Positions 26,123 to 38,098 of a stretch of DNA of 64,000 nt are shown in pieces (within the stretch, counting starts at the first letter, position 1; the number at the start of each line of letters is the position of its first letter). Location of the stretch: assembly GCA_011503125.2 (NCBI GenBank), contig WWBZ02000015.1:1-64000 (forward strand). Reading direction: 5' to 3'. The position numbers and the translations under genes were made by a program. Under the pieces are notes generated by a model. It was not told the DNA's origin. It did not search any database and worked only from the letters and a program-made list of their open reading frames with translations. This stretch comes from Botryosphaeria dothidea. Taxonomy: Eukaryota > Ascomycota > Dothideomycetes > Botryosphaeriales > Botryosphaeriaceae.

Positions 26123-26880
26123 GTAATAGTAGATATTACTAAAGTTAAAGGCGAGAGAAATAACCTTAACGAGGTTAAGACGGTAATAGAGAGCGGCCTC
26201 GGTTACTACGAGGTTACTAAGAAGATTATACTTAATTTTATCCGGCTCCGGGGCGAGAATATAGTCGAGCTAGTATTTAATACGGAGGTAGAGGCCTAGA
26301 AAGCCCGCTAATATCTATAATAGCTATAGATCGTAATACTAAGCGCCCGCGTAAGGGGAGAGACGTAGTTCCCGATTAAGTACGATAGCGTATCTAGGTA
26401 TATAGTCCTAAACTAGAAGACCGCGAACGAAAGAACTATCTAGAAAGAAATTCTCGACGAATTCCGGAAGGATAATAGTAATAATAACGTAGACTATACG
26501 GCGCGGAAAGCCGTATAGCTAAGTAAGGTCGATTCCGGGAAGGCTACCGGGTTACTAGTTATATAGCTAGTAAAGAAGAAGGCGGCGTAATACCTCCTCG
26601 CTAGTAGCTTCGTATAGTTTAGAGTCTTAGCGGCGTACTATACGGAGTTCTAAGCTAGGGAGAACCGAGGTCCGTACTACTAGTATAATAAATATAGCTA
26701 TAAGTAGAGTAGATACACCGGACGAGTACGGTATAGAATATACTCGAGCGAATATAATATAAGAAACTATAGTAACCGGGATAACTCTAAGTACCCGGCC
26801 TATAGAGACGCGTATACTATTTTCGATAGAGGGTGCCCGCTATACCTAAAGTTAAACCTAAAGTTAAATTTAAAAGAAAT
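26123..26880 (+). pseudogene. LINE (RIPped) ORF1, 3' part with zinc knuckles
   Basis: Continues the ORF1 begun at 16,215-15,605 (minus). With TAG taken as former CAG it reads VIVDITKVKGE, then ENIVELVFNTEVEAQKA and ATGLLVIQLVKKKAAQYLLA. It ends in a region at about 26,670-26,830 where CCHC zinc knuckles are visible with Cys and His changed to Tyr (YYQYNKYSYKQSRYTG, then YRIYSSEYNIRNYSNRDNSK). This is the nucleic-acid-binding ORF1 of a Tad-like LINE, inactivated by RIP. Confidence 0.75.
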
Positions 26881-26944
26881 CCTAAAGCTAGCGAAGGAAC
26901 CGAGACCGGTAACGGTCGAGATAGAAATAGGGGAAGCTAATACT

Positions 26945-29900
26945 ACTATAATATACTAAGGGGTCTATAGATCCTCTAGCTAAACGTTAGAAAGAGAATA
27001 AAGGTCTAATAAAGCCTTCTTAACGACCTAGAGACGGCCTAGTTCGACGTACTAGTAGTATTAGAGCCGTATCTATATAGAATAGAAGGAAGCGATAAGC
27101 CGAGGATTACCTTCTATTACTAGTAGAAGGCCGTAACTCTAATAGTCTATAGAAAGAAAGAGTACGTAAGATATAAGTTTAGGGCGATAATATAGATTAA
27201 TAACCGAGTTAGAGTATAGGTAGTACTAATCGAGTCGGCGAATATAGTAGTAGTATTAATACGAACGGTTAGTAAGGTAGTACTACTCTTCTCCGTATAT
27301 ATACCCGGAAGAAGTAGAGCGGTCTACGATAACGCCGATACTCTCGCCGAGAGAATTAGACTTATCGACTAGACTATCCGGAAGATAGAATAGAAGAAAA
27401 GAAAAGAGATAGAGATAATTATAGCTAGGGATTTTAACCGCTACGACTAACTATAGGAAGGAGACGTAATCGCCTATACGGCGCGGTAAGGGGAGGCGAG
27501 CGAGGTAATTAACCTTATATAGAAATAGGGGCTATAGTCCCTACTCCGCCCGGGAACGGCTATATAGAAGTACTAAAACGGAGAGCTAAGATCTATAGTC
27601 GATCTAGTACTAGTATCCGAGTTCCTAGTAGAACGGAGAGAGACTTATAGAATATACGAGACCGACTATAGCTTCGACTACCGTATAATCGAAACGTAGT
27701 TAGATCTAATAATTACGCGCGAAGTAGAAAAAACGGGACGACGCCTATTTTAGAAGACCGACTAGGCGACGGTAAGAGTAGAGCTATAATCTATTTTACT
27801 AGTAGTAAGGCGGATTAAGAGCGAGGGGGAGCTAGATAGAGAGGCGAATATATTCGTTCGAGTAGTTTAGTAGATCGTCGAGGCGAGGACGCCTAGGGCT
27901 AAACTATTACCGTACGTAAAAAAATAGTAGTCTAATAAACTAATAACGCTCCGCTAGAGCGTATCCGCGCTTCGAAACCGCTATACGGCGCTAAAAAAAT
28001 AGAGTTAGGACGTTACGGAAGCGATAGAGTAGCTTACGGCAGCGAGAGCGCTCTATATACGGGAGATTAAGATCTAAAAACGGAAATACTAGAGGAAGTT
28101 CCTCGACGACCCGGCTAACCTATAGAAGACTAATAACTTTACGAAGGCGGAATCGTCGATAGAAAGAATACCTACTCTAATAAAAGAGAATTAGACGGCG
28201 GTAACGAAGGAAGAGAAGGTAAGTCTCTTACTAAATATATTCTTTTCTAAGTAGCTCTAACCGGAACCGGAGGAGATAAACGCGGGACGGGTACGCCGGC
28301 GCTAGCTAGAAGTACTTCTAATCGAGAAACTAGAGGTAGAGGAAGCGATTATACTAGTCTATCTAGATAAAGTAGTAGATATAGACGAACTTCCGGTCCG
28401 AGTATAGAGAGAGACCTAGTAGGCGACGGGGGATAATATTACTAACCTCTACGAGACGTCGCTACGGCTAGAATATCTTCTAGTAGAATAGAGGACGGCT
28501 AAAATCGTACCGCTACGGAAGCCGGATAAAGACTATACGATTCTAAAAGCGTACCGACTAATCTCGCTACTCGCGATTATTAGTAAGAAGCTCGAGATAG
28601 TAGTAGCTAGGCGGGTCTCGTACCTTACGGAAGAATATTAGTTACTCTTATATAACTACTTCGGAGCCCGGCGTAGAAGGTTATACGAGTAGGCTATTAC
28701 CGTACTAATAGAAAAAATCTTCGAGGCGTAGAGGGGATAGCGCGTTCTATTTCTTATTACGTTTAACGTTTAGAAAGCCTATAATAGCGTAAATAAAGAG
28801 GTACTACTCGAAAGACTACGGTAGAGGCTTCTATCTAAGAATATCGTCCGATAGGTAGATAGCTTCTACTTAGAAAGGAAGGGATATATAGTAGTTAACG
28901 GGCACTACTTACCGCTTCGAGATATTAAATACCTAGAACTACTCTAGGGCTTACCGCTCTCGCTAATCCTCTATATTCTATATAACGCGGGACTAGTAGA
29001 AGGACCTATTAATAAGAAATAAGATACGCTAGGCTTCGTAGACGACTATATAGTATAGATAACCGGGCCGAGCGTAAGCGCTAATACGGAATCCCTCTAG
29101 TAAAATATTATACTAAAGGTAGAGGACTAGACGCGTAAGAGCGGCGTTACCTTCGAGGCGGAGAAGACTAAACTAATTTACTTTACGCGGTCTACGGCGA
29201 GGTACGACTCGCCCGCTAAGGCCCTTAGCTTCTAGGGCTAAGAAATCTACCTTAGTAAGGCGGTTAAGATCCTAGGAGTAGTACTAGATAAGAAACTAAA
29301 AATAGATAACTACGTCGTAAAGGTTACGACTAAGGCCTTTAAGTAGTACCTAGTAATAAAACGGCTAAAGAGAGTACGGCCGAGGGCTATAAGGTAGCTC
29401 TATAACGCTACGGTCGTCCCTATTACCGACTACGCCGCCTCGGCGTAGTACGGCCCGAGTATATACGAAGTAGGTAGGTTATTAAATATAGTAGATAGGG
29501 TCTAGCGATTAGGTGCCTAGGTTATTACTAGGGCGTTTAAGAAGATAGTACTTCCGGTCCTCGAATCGGAGGCGGGGCTAAGTCTAGTAGAATTTAGGCT
29601 TAAGAGAAAGATAGATAAGTACCTCGCTAGACTCTTTAGCCTCTTCGAGGGTAACCCGGTAACTAGATACGCGAGAGTACTCCGGTTATAGGGCGGGACG
29701 TAGTAGAGTTCCTTACGGTACACGTAGAACGAATTCGTAGAGCTAGTTAGACCGAGGGAGGTACCTAAGATAGAGATAATTCTACTATAGACTCTCCCGC
29801 CGTAGACGGTACCGGCCGGCGAGATAATTAGGATTAGAGAGAGGGCTAAGGTACTAAGACTCGCGTAGAGACTGCCCCTATAGAATATAGTCTTCGTAGA

Positions 29901-30900
29901 CGGGGTAGTAAGAGAGGGAATATATAGCGTAGGGGTAGTACGTATAGTAACTATGCGCTAGTTAAAAGTGCTTATTAACGAAACGGTAGCGAGGGCAAAG
30001 TCCTTTTCGGTTCTTACTACGGAACTCCTCGCGATACTAGTAGGACTAGAGTATCTAGCGATAAGGCCCCGCGGGCGAAGAGAGGTGTAGCTGGCGACGG
30101 ATAGCTAGAGGGCCCTAGACGCGATTAGGACCGGAGCCTAGCGAACTAAGGAATAATATATCGTACGGAGGATCTACGAGGTGCTCGACGAGATCGTAAT
30201 ACGAGGTCTCTCCCCCCGGCTCGCCTAGGTTCCAGCCTATTCGGGAGTAGAGGAGAACGAAGCGGCGGATAGGGCAGCAAAGAAGGCGGTAAAGCTAGGC
30301 TAGAAACCGGACCGCGACTCGCGGGATAGAAGGAGGCTGGTTAAAATAGTTACTCGGATGCTATTATAAAGCGTTTGAGATAAGAAGAGGAAATACGGGG
30401 AAGAACGGCAGCGGTATAGGAAATACACGTAGGAACTAGACGGTGCAGCACCGGGCAGGCATACTATTAGCCTATATAACGCGCTAGGCTTAGAACAGGT
30501 AGCAATCCTAATCTAGTGCCGCTCGAACCACTCCCGCCTTAAATCCTACCTATACAGGCTAGGACGAGAGGAATCCGGCGAGTACGAATACGGCACGGGA
30601 TAGGAGACGGTTAGATATGTACTACTAGCGTGCCTACGGTGGTAGGCCCTTAGGCGAGAGTTAGTAGTAGAAGCGGGGCCGAGATAGGGGGATATATCGT
30701 TTCTTTTAGGAGGATAGAATAGATAGGAAGATAGGCAGACGGGGAAGCCGATTGACGGCCCGAAGAAGAAGTGGAAGCCGAACCTTATAGTAGTTAAGGC
30801 GGCTATATAGTTCCTATAAAGGACTAGAAGGCTCTAGGACGGAAGAGGGGAGGCGGGTACGGTAGATCTACTATAGGAAACGTAGGGATAGCGGAGGAAA
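26945..30900 (+). pseudogene. LINE (RIPped) ORF2: endonuclease, RT, RNase H
   Basis: With TAG read as former CAG or TGG, one frame runs through all domains of a Tad/I-type ORF2. The AP-endonuclease is at about 26,960-27,780 (LNVRKRI, VVQEPYL, ARDFNRYDQL, YETDYSFDYRI). Reverse transcriptase is at about 28,480-29,300 (AYRLISLLAIISKKLE, ITFNVQKAYNSVN, QGLPLS, LGFVDDYI; this copy keeps VDD). The RNase H is at about 29,880-30,300 (VFVDGVV, TTELLAILVGLEYL, ATDSQRALDAI, VPAYSGVEENEAADRAAKKA). A C-terminal Cys/His segment follows at about 30,510-30,640 (SRLKSYLYRLGREESGEYEYGTG). Dozens of TAG stops remain. Confidence 0.82.
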
Positions 30901-31036
30901 ACCTAAATACGTCGGACTAAGAAGTAAGAAAAGGCTAGAGACGAAGGTAACGACAGGGAAACGGAAAGAACGGCTTATATACCACCTTAGACAGTATCGT
31001 AGCCTAATAGAATTAATTAATTAATTAATTAATTAT
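30901..31036 (+). repeat. LINE 3' UTR with (AATT)n tail
   Basis: The plus-strand LINE ends in six to seven copies of AATT/TTAA (about 31,011-31,036). Short simple-repeat tails are common at the 3' end of fungal LINEs. Sequence of the next LINE (minus strand) starts right after it, so the two LINEs meet tail to tail. Confidence 0.6.
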
Positions 31037-34000
31037 TACGGTTAGGAAGTCCTCTAGTCTAATATGCTCTGTACGTAGTAGGGTGGCGAGTGTGCTCTGT
31101 GGCTTGGATAGTTCGCTGTGGATTTGTCTGATTTTTGGGTTCCACTGTGTGCTTTAGGCTACTAGCTTGTCTTGTCTTCCCTAGCTAGTAGACTTTGTCC
31201 ATCTCTCCTTCCACTTATTCCTATATGCTATGCGTAGCTTCGTTCGCTCCGGGAGACTCTAGTGGGTAGAGGGGCAGTAGTTGAGGAGTGAGTTTGCCTT
31301 TTTTCTAAGTAGGGTTCTTCTGGTAGGGCCAGCGGCGCCTCTAGTACTTAGAGTAGCCCGAGCTATCTGTTTAATACTCTGGCAAGTTTCCTCTACTACT
31401 GCCGCGACTGGGCTATCCCTAGCTCTAATAGCCTAGGCTAGTGCTAGTTCGTCCAGGTGTAGTGAGAGTAGGGGAATCCCTATCTTATACTCCAAGGTTT
31501 GTGTGCTAGTTAACTTATACGCCCCTGAGATGGTGCGTAGGCACTGGTTTTGGATCTTCTTTAGTGGCTGGATGGCTGTTTTCCTCCACCCTGGGATTCC
31601 CTCTAGGGTATGCTATACCCTACAGCCGTAGGTGAGGACTAGCCTTACCACAGCCGTATAGATATGGCGGGCTTTAGTAAATGAGGCTCCCTAGGTAGAC
31701 GCTGCGAGTCTAGAGAGAGATATGCACTATTTGATTGCCTTGGCTCCTGTTTCCCTAATATGGGGTCCCCATCTGAGCTTATTATCTACGTGGACTCCTA
31801 GAATCTTAATTGTCGGCTCTAGGCATCCAGCAAATCCAGGGATACGGATCCCTGCTGCCATATTGAATCTCCTTGGTTTTCTTATAAAATAAGTGAGGTG
31901 ATACTTGTCGGGCGAGAAAGCTAACCCGTAGGTAGCTACCCAGTGCTCGCAAATTTAATATGCTCCCTCTAGTGTCCTATAGTTCTATTCTATAGATCTA
32001 CTAAAGGTTAGGATATTAGTATTATCGACGAATCTAAGGGGGAAGGTATTACCCCTGCGTAGCTGTGTAAGTAGGTTAGAAGCAAAGAATAGGTAGAGTA
32101 TCGGCGATAGTGAGGATCCCTAGGGAATCCCGGTTAAGGTCTAGATTGGTGGACTGGTAAAGTCTCCGAAGGATAGCTAAGTAGTACGGTCCTATAGAAA
32201 GGATCGAGTGAATCTTTCTACCCATTCTGGGAGTTTTGCCATCCTCATATTATAGAGAAGCCTTCTATGAGATACGTGGTCATATGCTCCCGAGATATCC
32301 AGGCTGAGGACTAAAGCCACTAGCCCTGGGTCTTGTGCCCAGATAGTATGGATCTGTTCTGTGAGCAGGTCGAGAGCTGCTACTGCTGACCTATTTCTCC
32401 TAGCTCCCATCTATATGTCGGGGAGCAGTTTATAGGCCTTAGTAGCCTGGGAGATCCGATCTGCCACAATCCTCTCAAGCAGCTTCCCTAGCGTGTTAAG
32501 TAAAGCAATCGGCCTAAATAACTTGGCTTTGGTATAGTTATCCCTCTGTGGTTTCCTAAGGACTACGGTAATAGAGCTTTTGAACTGCCTAGGGTGGTAT
32601 CCAAGTGCGAGGCATCCCTGGAAGAGCCTGGTAAGTGGTCCACTTAGTGTCTGGGCACACTGCTTTAGGAACCTATTGATGATCTTGTCTGGGCCTGGTG
32701 CCTTATCTGGGGGAAGCTTCTTGATGGTGTGGATGACCTGCTCTTCGGCGAGGTCTTGGGGGATCTCCACTGGCACTGGGTATGTACACCCATCTAGGTC
32801 TGAGAGGTCGGTGGCCCTGGGAGGGGGGAAGAACTGGTTGATAAGGATTTCTGCCTTGGACTGGTTGTCGTAGCGCAGTTGTCCATCTGCTCCCTGGAGG
32901 GGTGGGAACTGAGGTGGGGCTGGAGGCTCCAGTGCCCTTGTTCTTGCCCACTTTGAGAGCTTCCAGAGTGCAGATGGGTCTGAGGTAATCTCAGCTACTG
33001 TTCTGCGCCATGCTTTTGTTCTATCCCTTCTGATCTGCCTCTTCTTGCTGTTAGCAATAGTTTGGTATGCCACCCAGTCCTCCTCCCTCCCTGTAGCCGT
33101 CCATTTCCTTCTAGCTACTCTCGCCTGGAGCACTAGGTCCGAACACTCCTTTGTCCATTGTGTGGAGGCCCAGGGCGAGGGTCTCGCCGCTGGGATGGTT
33201 TCCTGGATTGTCCTTTGGATAACCTCCTGGAGTAGTTCCGTAAAGTGGTCCAGGTCTGCTTTGGTATTAAGGGGGGCTGCTCTAAGGTGTTCGAGCTTTA
33301 TTTGGAGCACCTGATTGGTTCTATTCCAGTCTGCTTTTTTCCACTGGGGCCTTAGAGGGCGTGGTTCTATAGGGGTAGGGGAGATATCAAGCGTAGTGAG
33401 GATAGGTAGGTGGTCAGAGGAGGATTCGAGCTCCTGGCTAACTCCGCAGCTAAGGATCCTCTCCTCTAGCCACTGTGTAGTAAAAATAAGGTCCAGGGTA
33501 CTCTCGCTACTACCCTCTCTCCTCGTAATAGTACCTCTTGGGAGGGCTAGGTTAAGGCTGGCTGTAGTAGCTATTTCGATAAGGTTATCTGCAAGTGTGT
33601 GGTGTATTGGGGAGGTTATACCTCCCCAGATAGGGTGGTGGAGGTTAAAGTCTCCTAGGAGGATGTGCTCCCCTGGTTTTCTAAGAGCTTCTGGGAGAAG
33701 GGATAAGGTTTCTAGAGCCGTGCTAGTATGGGAGGCTGGTGGGGGGTTATAGCAGTTATGAATATGGATTGTATATGTCCTGGTGATAAGGGATAGTGTA
33801 ATGAGATCTGGTGAGTGGACTGTTGCTTGCCAGGAGTCGGGGGTAATGGCCTTGCTTATGAAGAAGCAGGTTCTTGCCGTCCCCTCCTAAGGGAAAACTG
33901 TGTGGTAGGCAGGGTGTCTTGCTGTTGTCTTGACCCTCGGGTTCCTCCAGGGTTCCTGGATAGCTAGGATATGGTGGATTTTTGGGTCCACCTCCTTGAA

Positions 34001-34075
34001 GAGCGGGAGCATTACCCTATCCTTGCTCTTATGGACGTTATACTGTACGATGGAGAAAGCGCCTGTATCTAACAT
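31037..34075 (-). pseudogene. Tad-like LINE ORF2 (mildly mutated, 3' truncated)
   Basis: One minus-strand frame starts at 34,075 and runs about 1,010 codons to the left edge. Endonuclease motifs: VQYNVHKS, IQEPWRNP, LLGDFNLHHPIW, STLDLIF, SSDHLPIL. RT motifs: FRPIALLNTLGKLLERIVA, LSLDISGAYDHVS, GIPQGSSLSPILY; then FVDN where FVDD is needed (near 32,022), an Asp-to-Asn change that kills catalysis. It ends at LLRTEHIRLEDFL, in the segment after RT, so RNase H and the 3' end are missing or reduced. In-frame stops are mainly TAG. The ORF2 ATG overlaps the ORF1 stop (ATGTTAG, 34,069-34,075), implying stop-and-restart translation as in the related element at 52,230. Confidence 0.85.
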
Positions 34076-35628
34076 TGACTTTCTTCCATCTCTAAGTCAG
34101 GCTGCGAGGGAATCGGTAGTGTGGGCTGCGAGGCGGAGGGAGTTCCCGCGGGCTCCTCCCCCGAGGCATGCTGGGAGCTGTTAAGTCCGGTAAACCGCAT
34201 TTGGTTAGGAGGCGGGGGGCGGCTCAAGTCCCTTGGCCTGCCTGGCCCTCTCTTGGCCGGCTCCTCCTCTCTGGGCCTCTTCCTTGGCCCGACCGTCAAC
34301 CAGTTGGTTTGGGGCTGTGTCTTAGCCACAGGGCATCCTACCCTGTACCTCTCTGGAGCCGCTAGGCGGGCCTGGGTGGCCTTTGCCTGGCGGGCTCTGC
34401 GTGCTGGGCAGGCGTTGCTCTAGGCCGTGTGCTTTTGTGAGCAGTTTGCACACTGCATTTTTTCCTTAGGGCACTCTTGGGTGTTATGTGCCTCTGCACA
34501 CTGGCCATACTTGTTCTCTCTTCTATAGTGGGTAGAGATGTGGCCATAGTCCTGGCACTTAAAGCACTGGGTTACTATAAAGGCTGCACTATAGTATTCT
34601 GCTGTGTAGAGCGCATAGTTACTAATAAGTCCTTTAGCAATAATCTGGTTGGCTGCCTCGGGGTCTGTGGTGCTAAGAATAATCGCTGAGTGAGTTTTCC
34701 CCTCTGGGAGCTTCCTCTTTAGCCAGGCTAGCTTGCTGATACGTAGTCCTGGGTGTAGGGATAGGTTCTGATCCTGAAGGGTTTGGGCGGCCTGGGGATC
34801 CTTGATGTCAATGCCTTTGAGGGGGATATTGTGGACTAGCACTGAGTAGAGCTGCTGGTTAGGGCGAACTTCCCTGCCCAGTTCTGTAGTCTATTCCTGG
34901 TCCTGGAGGAGGGCTGCTCTGGTCTGAGTATTAGGTATAAAGAGCTTAACGTCCCCACTAGGGAGCTTCTTAGCAGCTAGCACCTTTTTATACTCTAGGC
35001 TTTTCCCTGCCTGAATCTTCTTGATGATGGCCTCATTGGAGAGGTTGGCGACCTCCTATCTATTGGTCTTATCTGGGAAGTGTAGGATAAGCTTAGTGGT
35101 GGCTGGGGGGGTAGGAGGCTTTAGGATTACTCGGGCTGCAATGTTGGCCCAGCTAGGCACTGCGGGCGTAGGGGTAGTCTGGAGTCGGCTAACTATCTTC
35201 TGGACTTGCTGTACTTCCTTAAGGATATCCTTAAGGCCGGGTTCCTTGGTGTTTACCTCCTGGCATATAGAGATATGATCCTGGAAGATTATCTTGGCAA
35301 TATCGAGAAAATTTTTTACCTGGCTAGAGAGGACTGAAGGGAGGCTAGCGGATGCTTGTAGGGCCTGGAGGAGGGTGTCTGCTGTCTTTGAGGCTCTTTC
35401 AACGTATTCTACGCTGTACTAGGTGCCCTGCGGTTTATTGGGGGTGCGTTGTGGTTGGGTAGAGGTGGTTACTGGAGGGGGCTGTTCGCCCCTTCCTGCG
35501 GCCTCTACATCAACCACGACGCGGCTGCAGCTACTCTAAGTGGTGTTTTGAGTCTCGCTGGGCCTAGGAGAGTCCCTAGGGCCCTCTCCCGGCGCCGTAG
35601 CTTGGGGTCGATTTTTTGGCGTGGTCAT
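34069..35628 (-). pseudogene. Tad-like LINE ORF1 (gag-like), broken
   Basis: One frame of 520 codons starts at the ATG at 35,628 (MTTPKNRPQATAP in the element), with a few in-frame stops. The 34,420-34,842 section is highly similar to the intact ORF1 at 50,734 (GKTHSAIILSTTDPEAANQI, and knuckles CFKCQDYGHISTH, CGQCAEAHNT-, CANCSQKHTA). In the first knuckle the last Cys is Tyr (THYRRENKY), a RIP-type change. The C-terminus is at 34,069-34,329 (KTQPQTNWLTVGPRKRPREEE). It would bind element RNA. Strongly homologous to, but not identical with, the LINE at 50,330-53,108. Confidence 0.83.
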
Positions 35629-35912
35629 GTTTTTCTATATTTATATAGTAATACTTATCCAGCTATTATTATTATTTCTAAAATAAACTGGTACTTACTA
35701 TTTATTTATTTATTTATCTATTTATTTATTTATTCATTCTTTTTAAATCTAATCTTTCTTATTTATTTCTACCTACACTCTTTTTCAACTATTACTTCTT
35801 TCTCTATTAGTTCTAAAATTTTACTAGCTCTCTCTACCTAAGTCTAGCTAGTCCTATCCCCTATCCATCTATTTCCATTAGCTCTATCTATTACTTTCCC
35901 CTACCCCTCTTC
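35629..35912. other. AT-rich spacer between LINE 5' end and TLH 3' end
   Basis: No gene. It contains a (TTTA)n microsatellite at about 35,699-35,735. It probably holds the LINE 5' leader and the 3' untranslated end of the TLH gene. Confidence 0.6.
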
Positions 35913-36588
35913 CTACTCCTCCTCCTCCTCTATTAAGCTCTCTACCCTTCCTATCAGCCATAAAAACTCTCGAGTCAAGTTATTACTCTCGAGCTCGTCC
36001 TTCCTCCATACCTGTCTAAGATATCCTAGTAATCTATCTTTATCTTCATCTCCATCCTCTACCGCCGCCGCCACCACTCCTACTTCCTTCTCTCCTAGCC
36101 GTAACAACCACCTCTTCCACACCCTTTGATACCCGTGCTTGATCCCGTACAACGTACCAATCATCACCCCGAAGAACTGGCACTCGCTGCCCTGAACCTG
36201 CCGCTACCCCTGCCTACCATTGCTCTCCCATCTGTTGCAGATTGCCTGTGGTACCCCGCAGCGAAAGCAGCCCGAGTACCTCTCAAACCTGATTCTTCCC
36301 TGTATCTCGCGCCTCTCCTCATCCGCCTGCCTACCCCGCTCTGTTGGACAGTGGCTGACGCTGTGCTGGTCTTCCCTGCCTGCTGCCTTGCATACTAAAC
36401 ACACCCCCTTCCACCTCTGCAGCTTTCTCTGAAGCAGTTCTGCATCTACATACACCTGTTGTGTCTGCCTGGCCTGCCTTGCCCTTATTCCTACTTGCTG
36501 CTGCTGCTGCCTTTGAAACTCCTGCCTGTCTGATTCTCTTTGTTGCGTACTTTGCTCTTCATCCTGCTGTCTTTCCTGCCGGCTTTCC

Positions 36589-36722
36589 TGCTGTCTTCCC
36601 TGCTCTCTTTCCTGCTGTCTTTCCTGCTGTCTTTCCTGCTGTCTTTCCTGCTGTCTTTCCTGCTGTCTTTCCTGCTGTCTTTCCTGCTGTCTTTCCTGCT
36701 GTCTTTCCTGCTGATTTTCCTG
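36589..36722. repeat. 12-bp tandem repeat in TLH (SRKD linker)
   Basis: About eleven copies of TTTCCTGCTGTC. On the minus strand in one frame this reads SRKD repeated. Being a multiple of 3 it does not shift the TLH frame. It is followed to about 37,290 by CTG/CTC-rich triplet runs that encode the polar linker. Confidence 0.85.
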
Positions 36723-37115
36723 CTGCTTCTCTCTTTGCTGCTGATTTTCCTGCTGCTGCCTTCTCTGCTGCTCTCTTTGCTGCTGCTCTCTTTGTTGCTG
36801 TAACTGTTGCTGCTGATGCTCTTGCTGCTGGTGCTTCCTCTACCGCTACTGCTACTCTTGCTGCTCTTGCTGCTCTTGCTGCTCTTACTGCTCTTGCTAC
36901 TCTTGCTGCTCTTGCTGCTCTTACTGCTCTTGCTACTGCTGCTTCCTTTGCTGCTGCTGCTTCCTCTGCTGCTGCTATTCCCTCTACTACTGCTCCCTCT
37001 GCTCACTCCTCCACTGCTGCTCCTCCCTCCACTGCTGCTGCTGCTGCTGCTCCCTCCACTGCTGCTCCTCCCTCTGCTGCCACCACTGCTCCTACTGCTC
37101 TTCTTGCTGCTTCCT

Positions 37116-37146
<31 letters not shown>

Positions 37147-37975
37147 TCCCTCTGCTGCTGCTGCTGCTGCTCCTCCCTCTACTGCCACCACTGCTGCTGC
37201 CCCTCCTCCCTCCTCTACTGCTGCTGCTACTCCCCCCTCTACCACTGCTGCTGCCCCTGCTGCTGCCGCTGCTGCTGGTACTGGTCCACACTCTGTTCTT
37301 CCTCCACCTCTCTGTCTACCTCCTCCCCCTCCTCCTCATCCACCATCTCAATCTCTTGCCCAGACTCCCCCCCTCCCCTTCCCCCCCTTCCCCTTCTACT
37401 TCTACAAAAATCGCACCTTTCTTCCCCCTCCTCCTCCCCCTCCCCCTGCTGCTCCACCTGCCGGCATTCCACCCGCCCAAATCTACCATCTAAAAACTCG
37501 TCCATCACTGTCCTCCTGCACGGCCCCCCGTCCAGATACCGCCTTACCAGCCGGTCATCACTCTTCTCTCCCCCCTGAACCATCACTGCTCTGCTGGCCA
37601 GCCCGTCCCTTCCCGCCCTGCCGCTCTCCTGCGCGTAGTCCAGAAAATCCCGCGGCTCATCCGTGTGGATGATAAGCCTGATGCCTAGAATATCAATCCC
37701 CATGCCTAGCGCGCTGGTGGCCACCACCACGCGCACTACTCCTGCCTTGAAGTCCTCTAGCACCTCCTTCTTCCTAGCTTCTAACATCTTGCTGTAAAAC
37801 GCCTCGCACTGGAATAGCCCTGCGTCCACCAAGCTCTTCACCCTGGTCACTGTGTTGTAGTAGATGACCATCTTTTCTTCCACCGTTGCCTGCAGTTCCT
37901 CTTCTACCATCTCTTCTATTTTCCTATTCTACGCCTCCTTCCCTCCTTATCTTCCTCGCTATCCTCCCCCTCTCC

Positions 37976-38098
37976 CTCCTCCCCCTCCTCTCCCTCCTCT
38001 CCCTCCTCTCCCTCCTCTCCCTCCTCTCCCTCCTCTCCCTCCTCTCCCTCCTCTCCCTCCTCTCCCTCCTCTCCCTCCTCTCCCTCCTCTCCCTCCTC
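37976..38098. repeat. 9-bp tandem repeat in TLH (Gly/Glu-rich linker)
   Basis: About 13 copies of CTCTCCCTC, coding Gly/Arg- or Glu/Gly-rich repeats depending on frame. It sits inside the helicase region between motif II and the second RecA-like lobe. Open frames here (for example 37,864-38,142) are shadows. Confidence 0.85.

Noticed and set aside
36491..37291. Minus-strand Ser/Gly-rich frame of 266 codons
   Set aside because: It is in a different frame from all conserved TLH pieces, which share one frame. It is a product of the triplet repeats.
36461..37672. Plus-strand open frame of 403 codons, Ala/Pro/Ser-rich
   Set aside because: It is the antisense of the TLH triplet-repeat linkers. 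Composition follows the CTG/CTC repeats and there is no domain.
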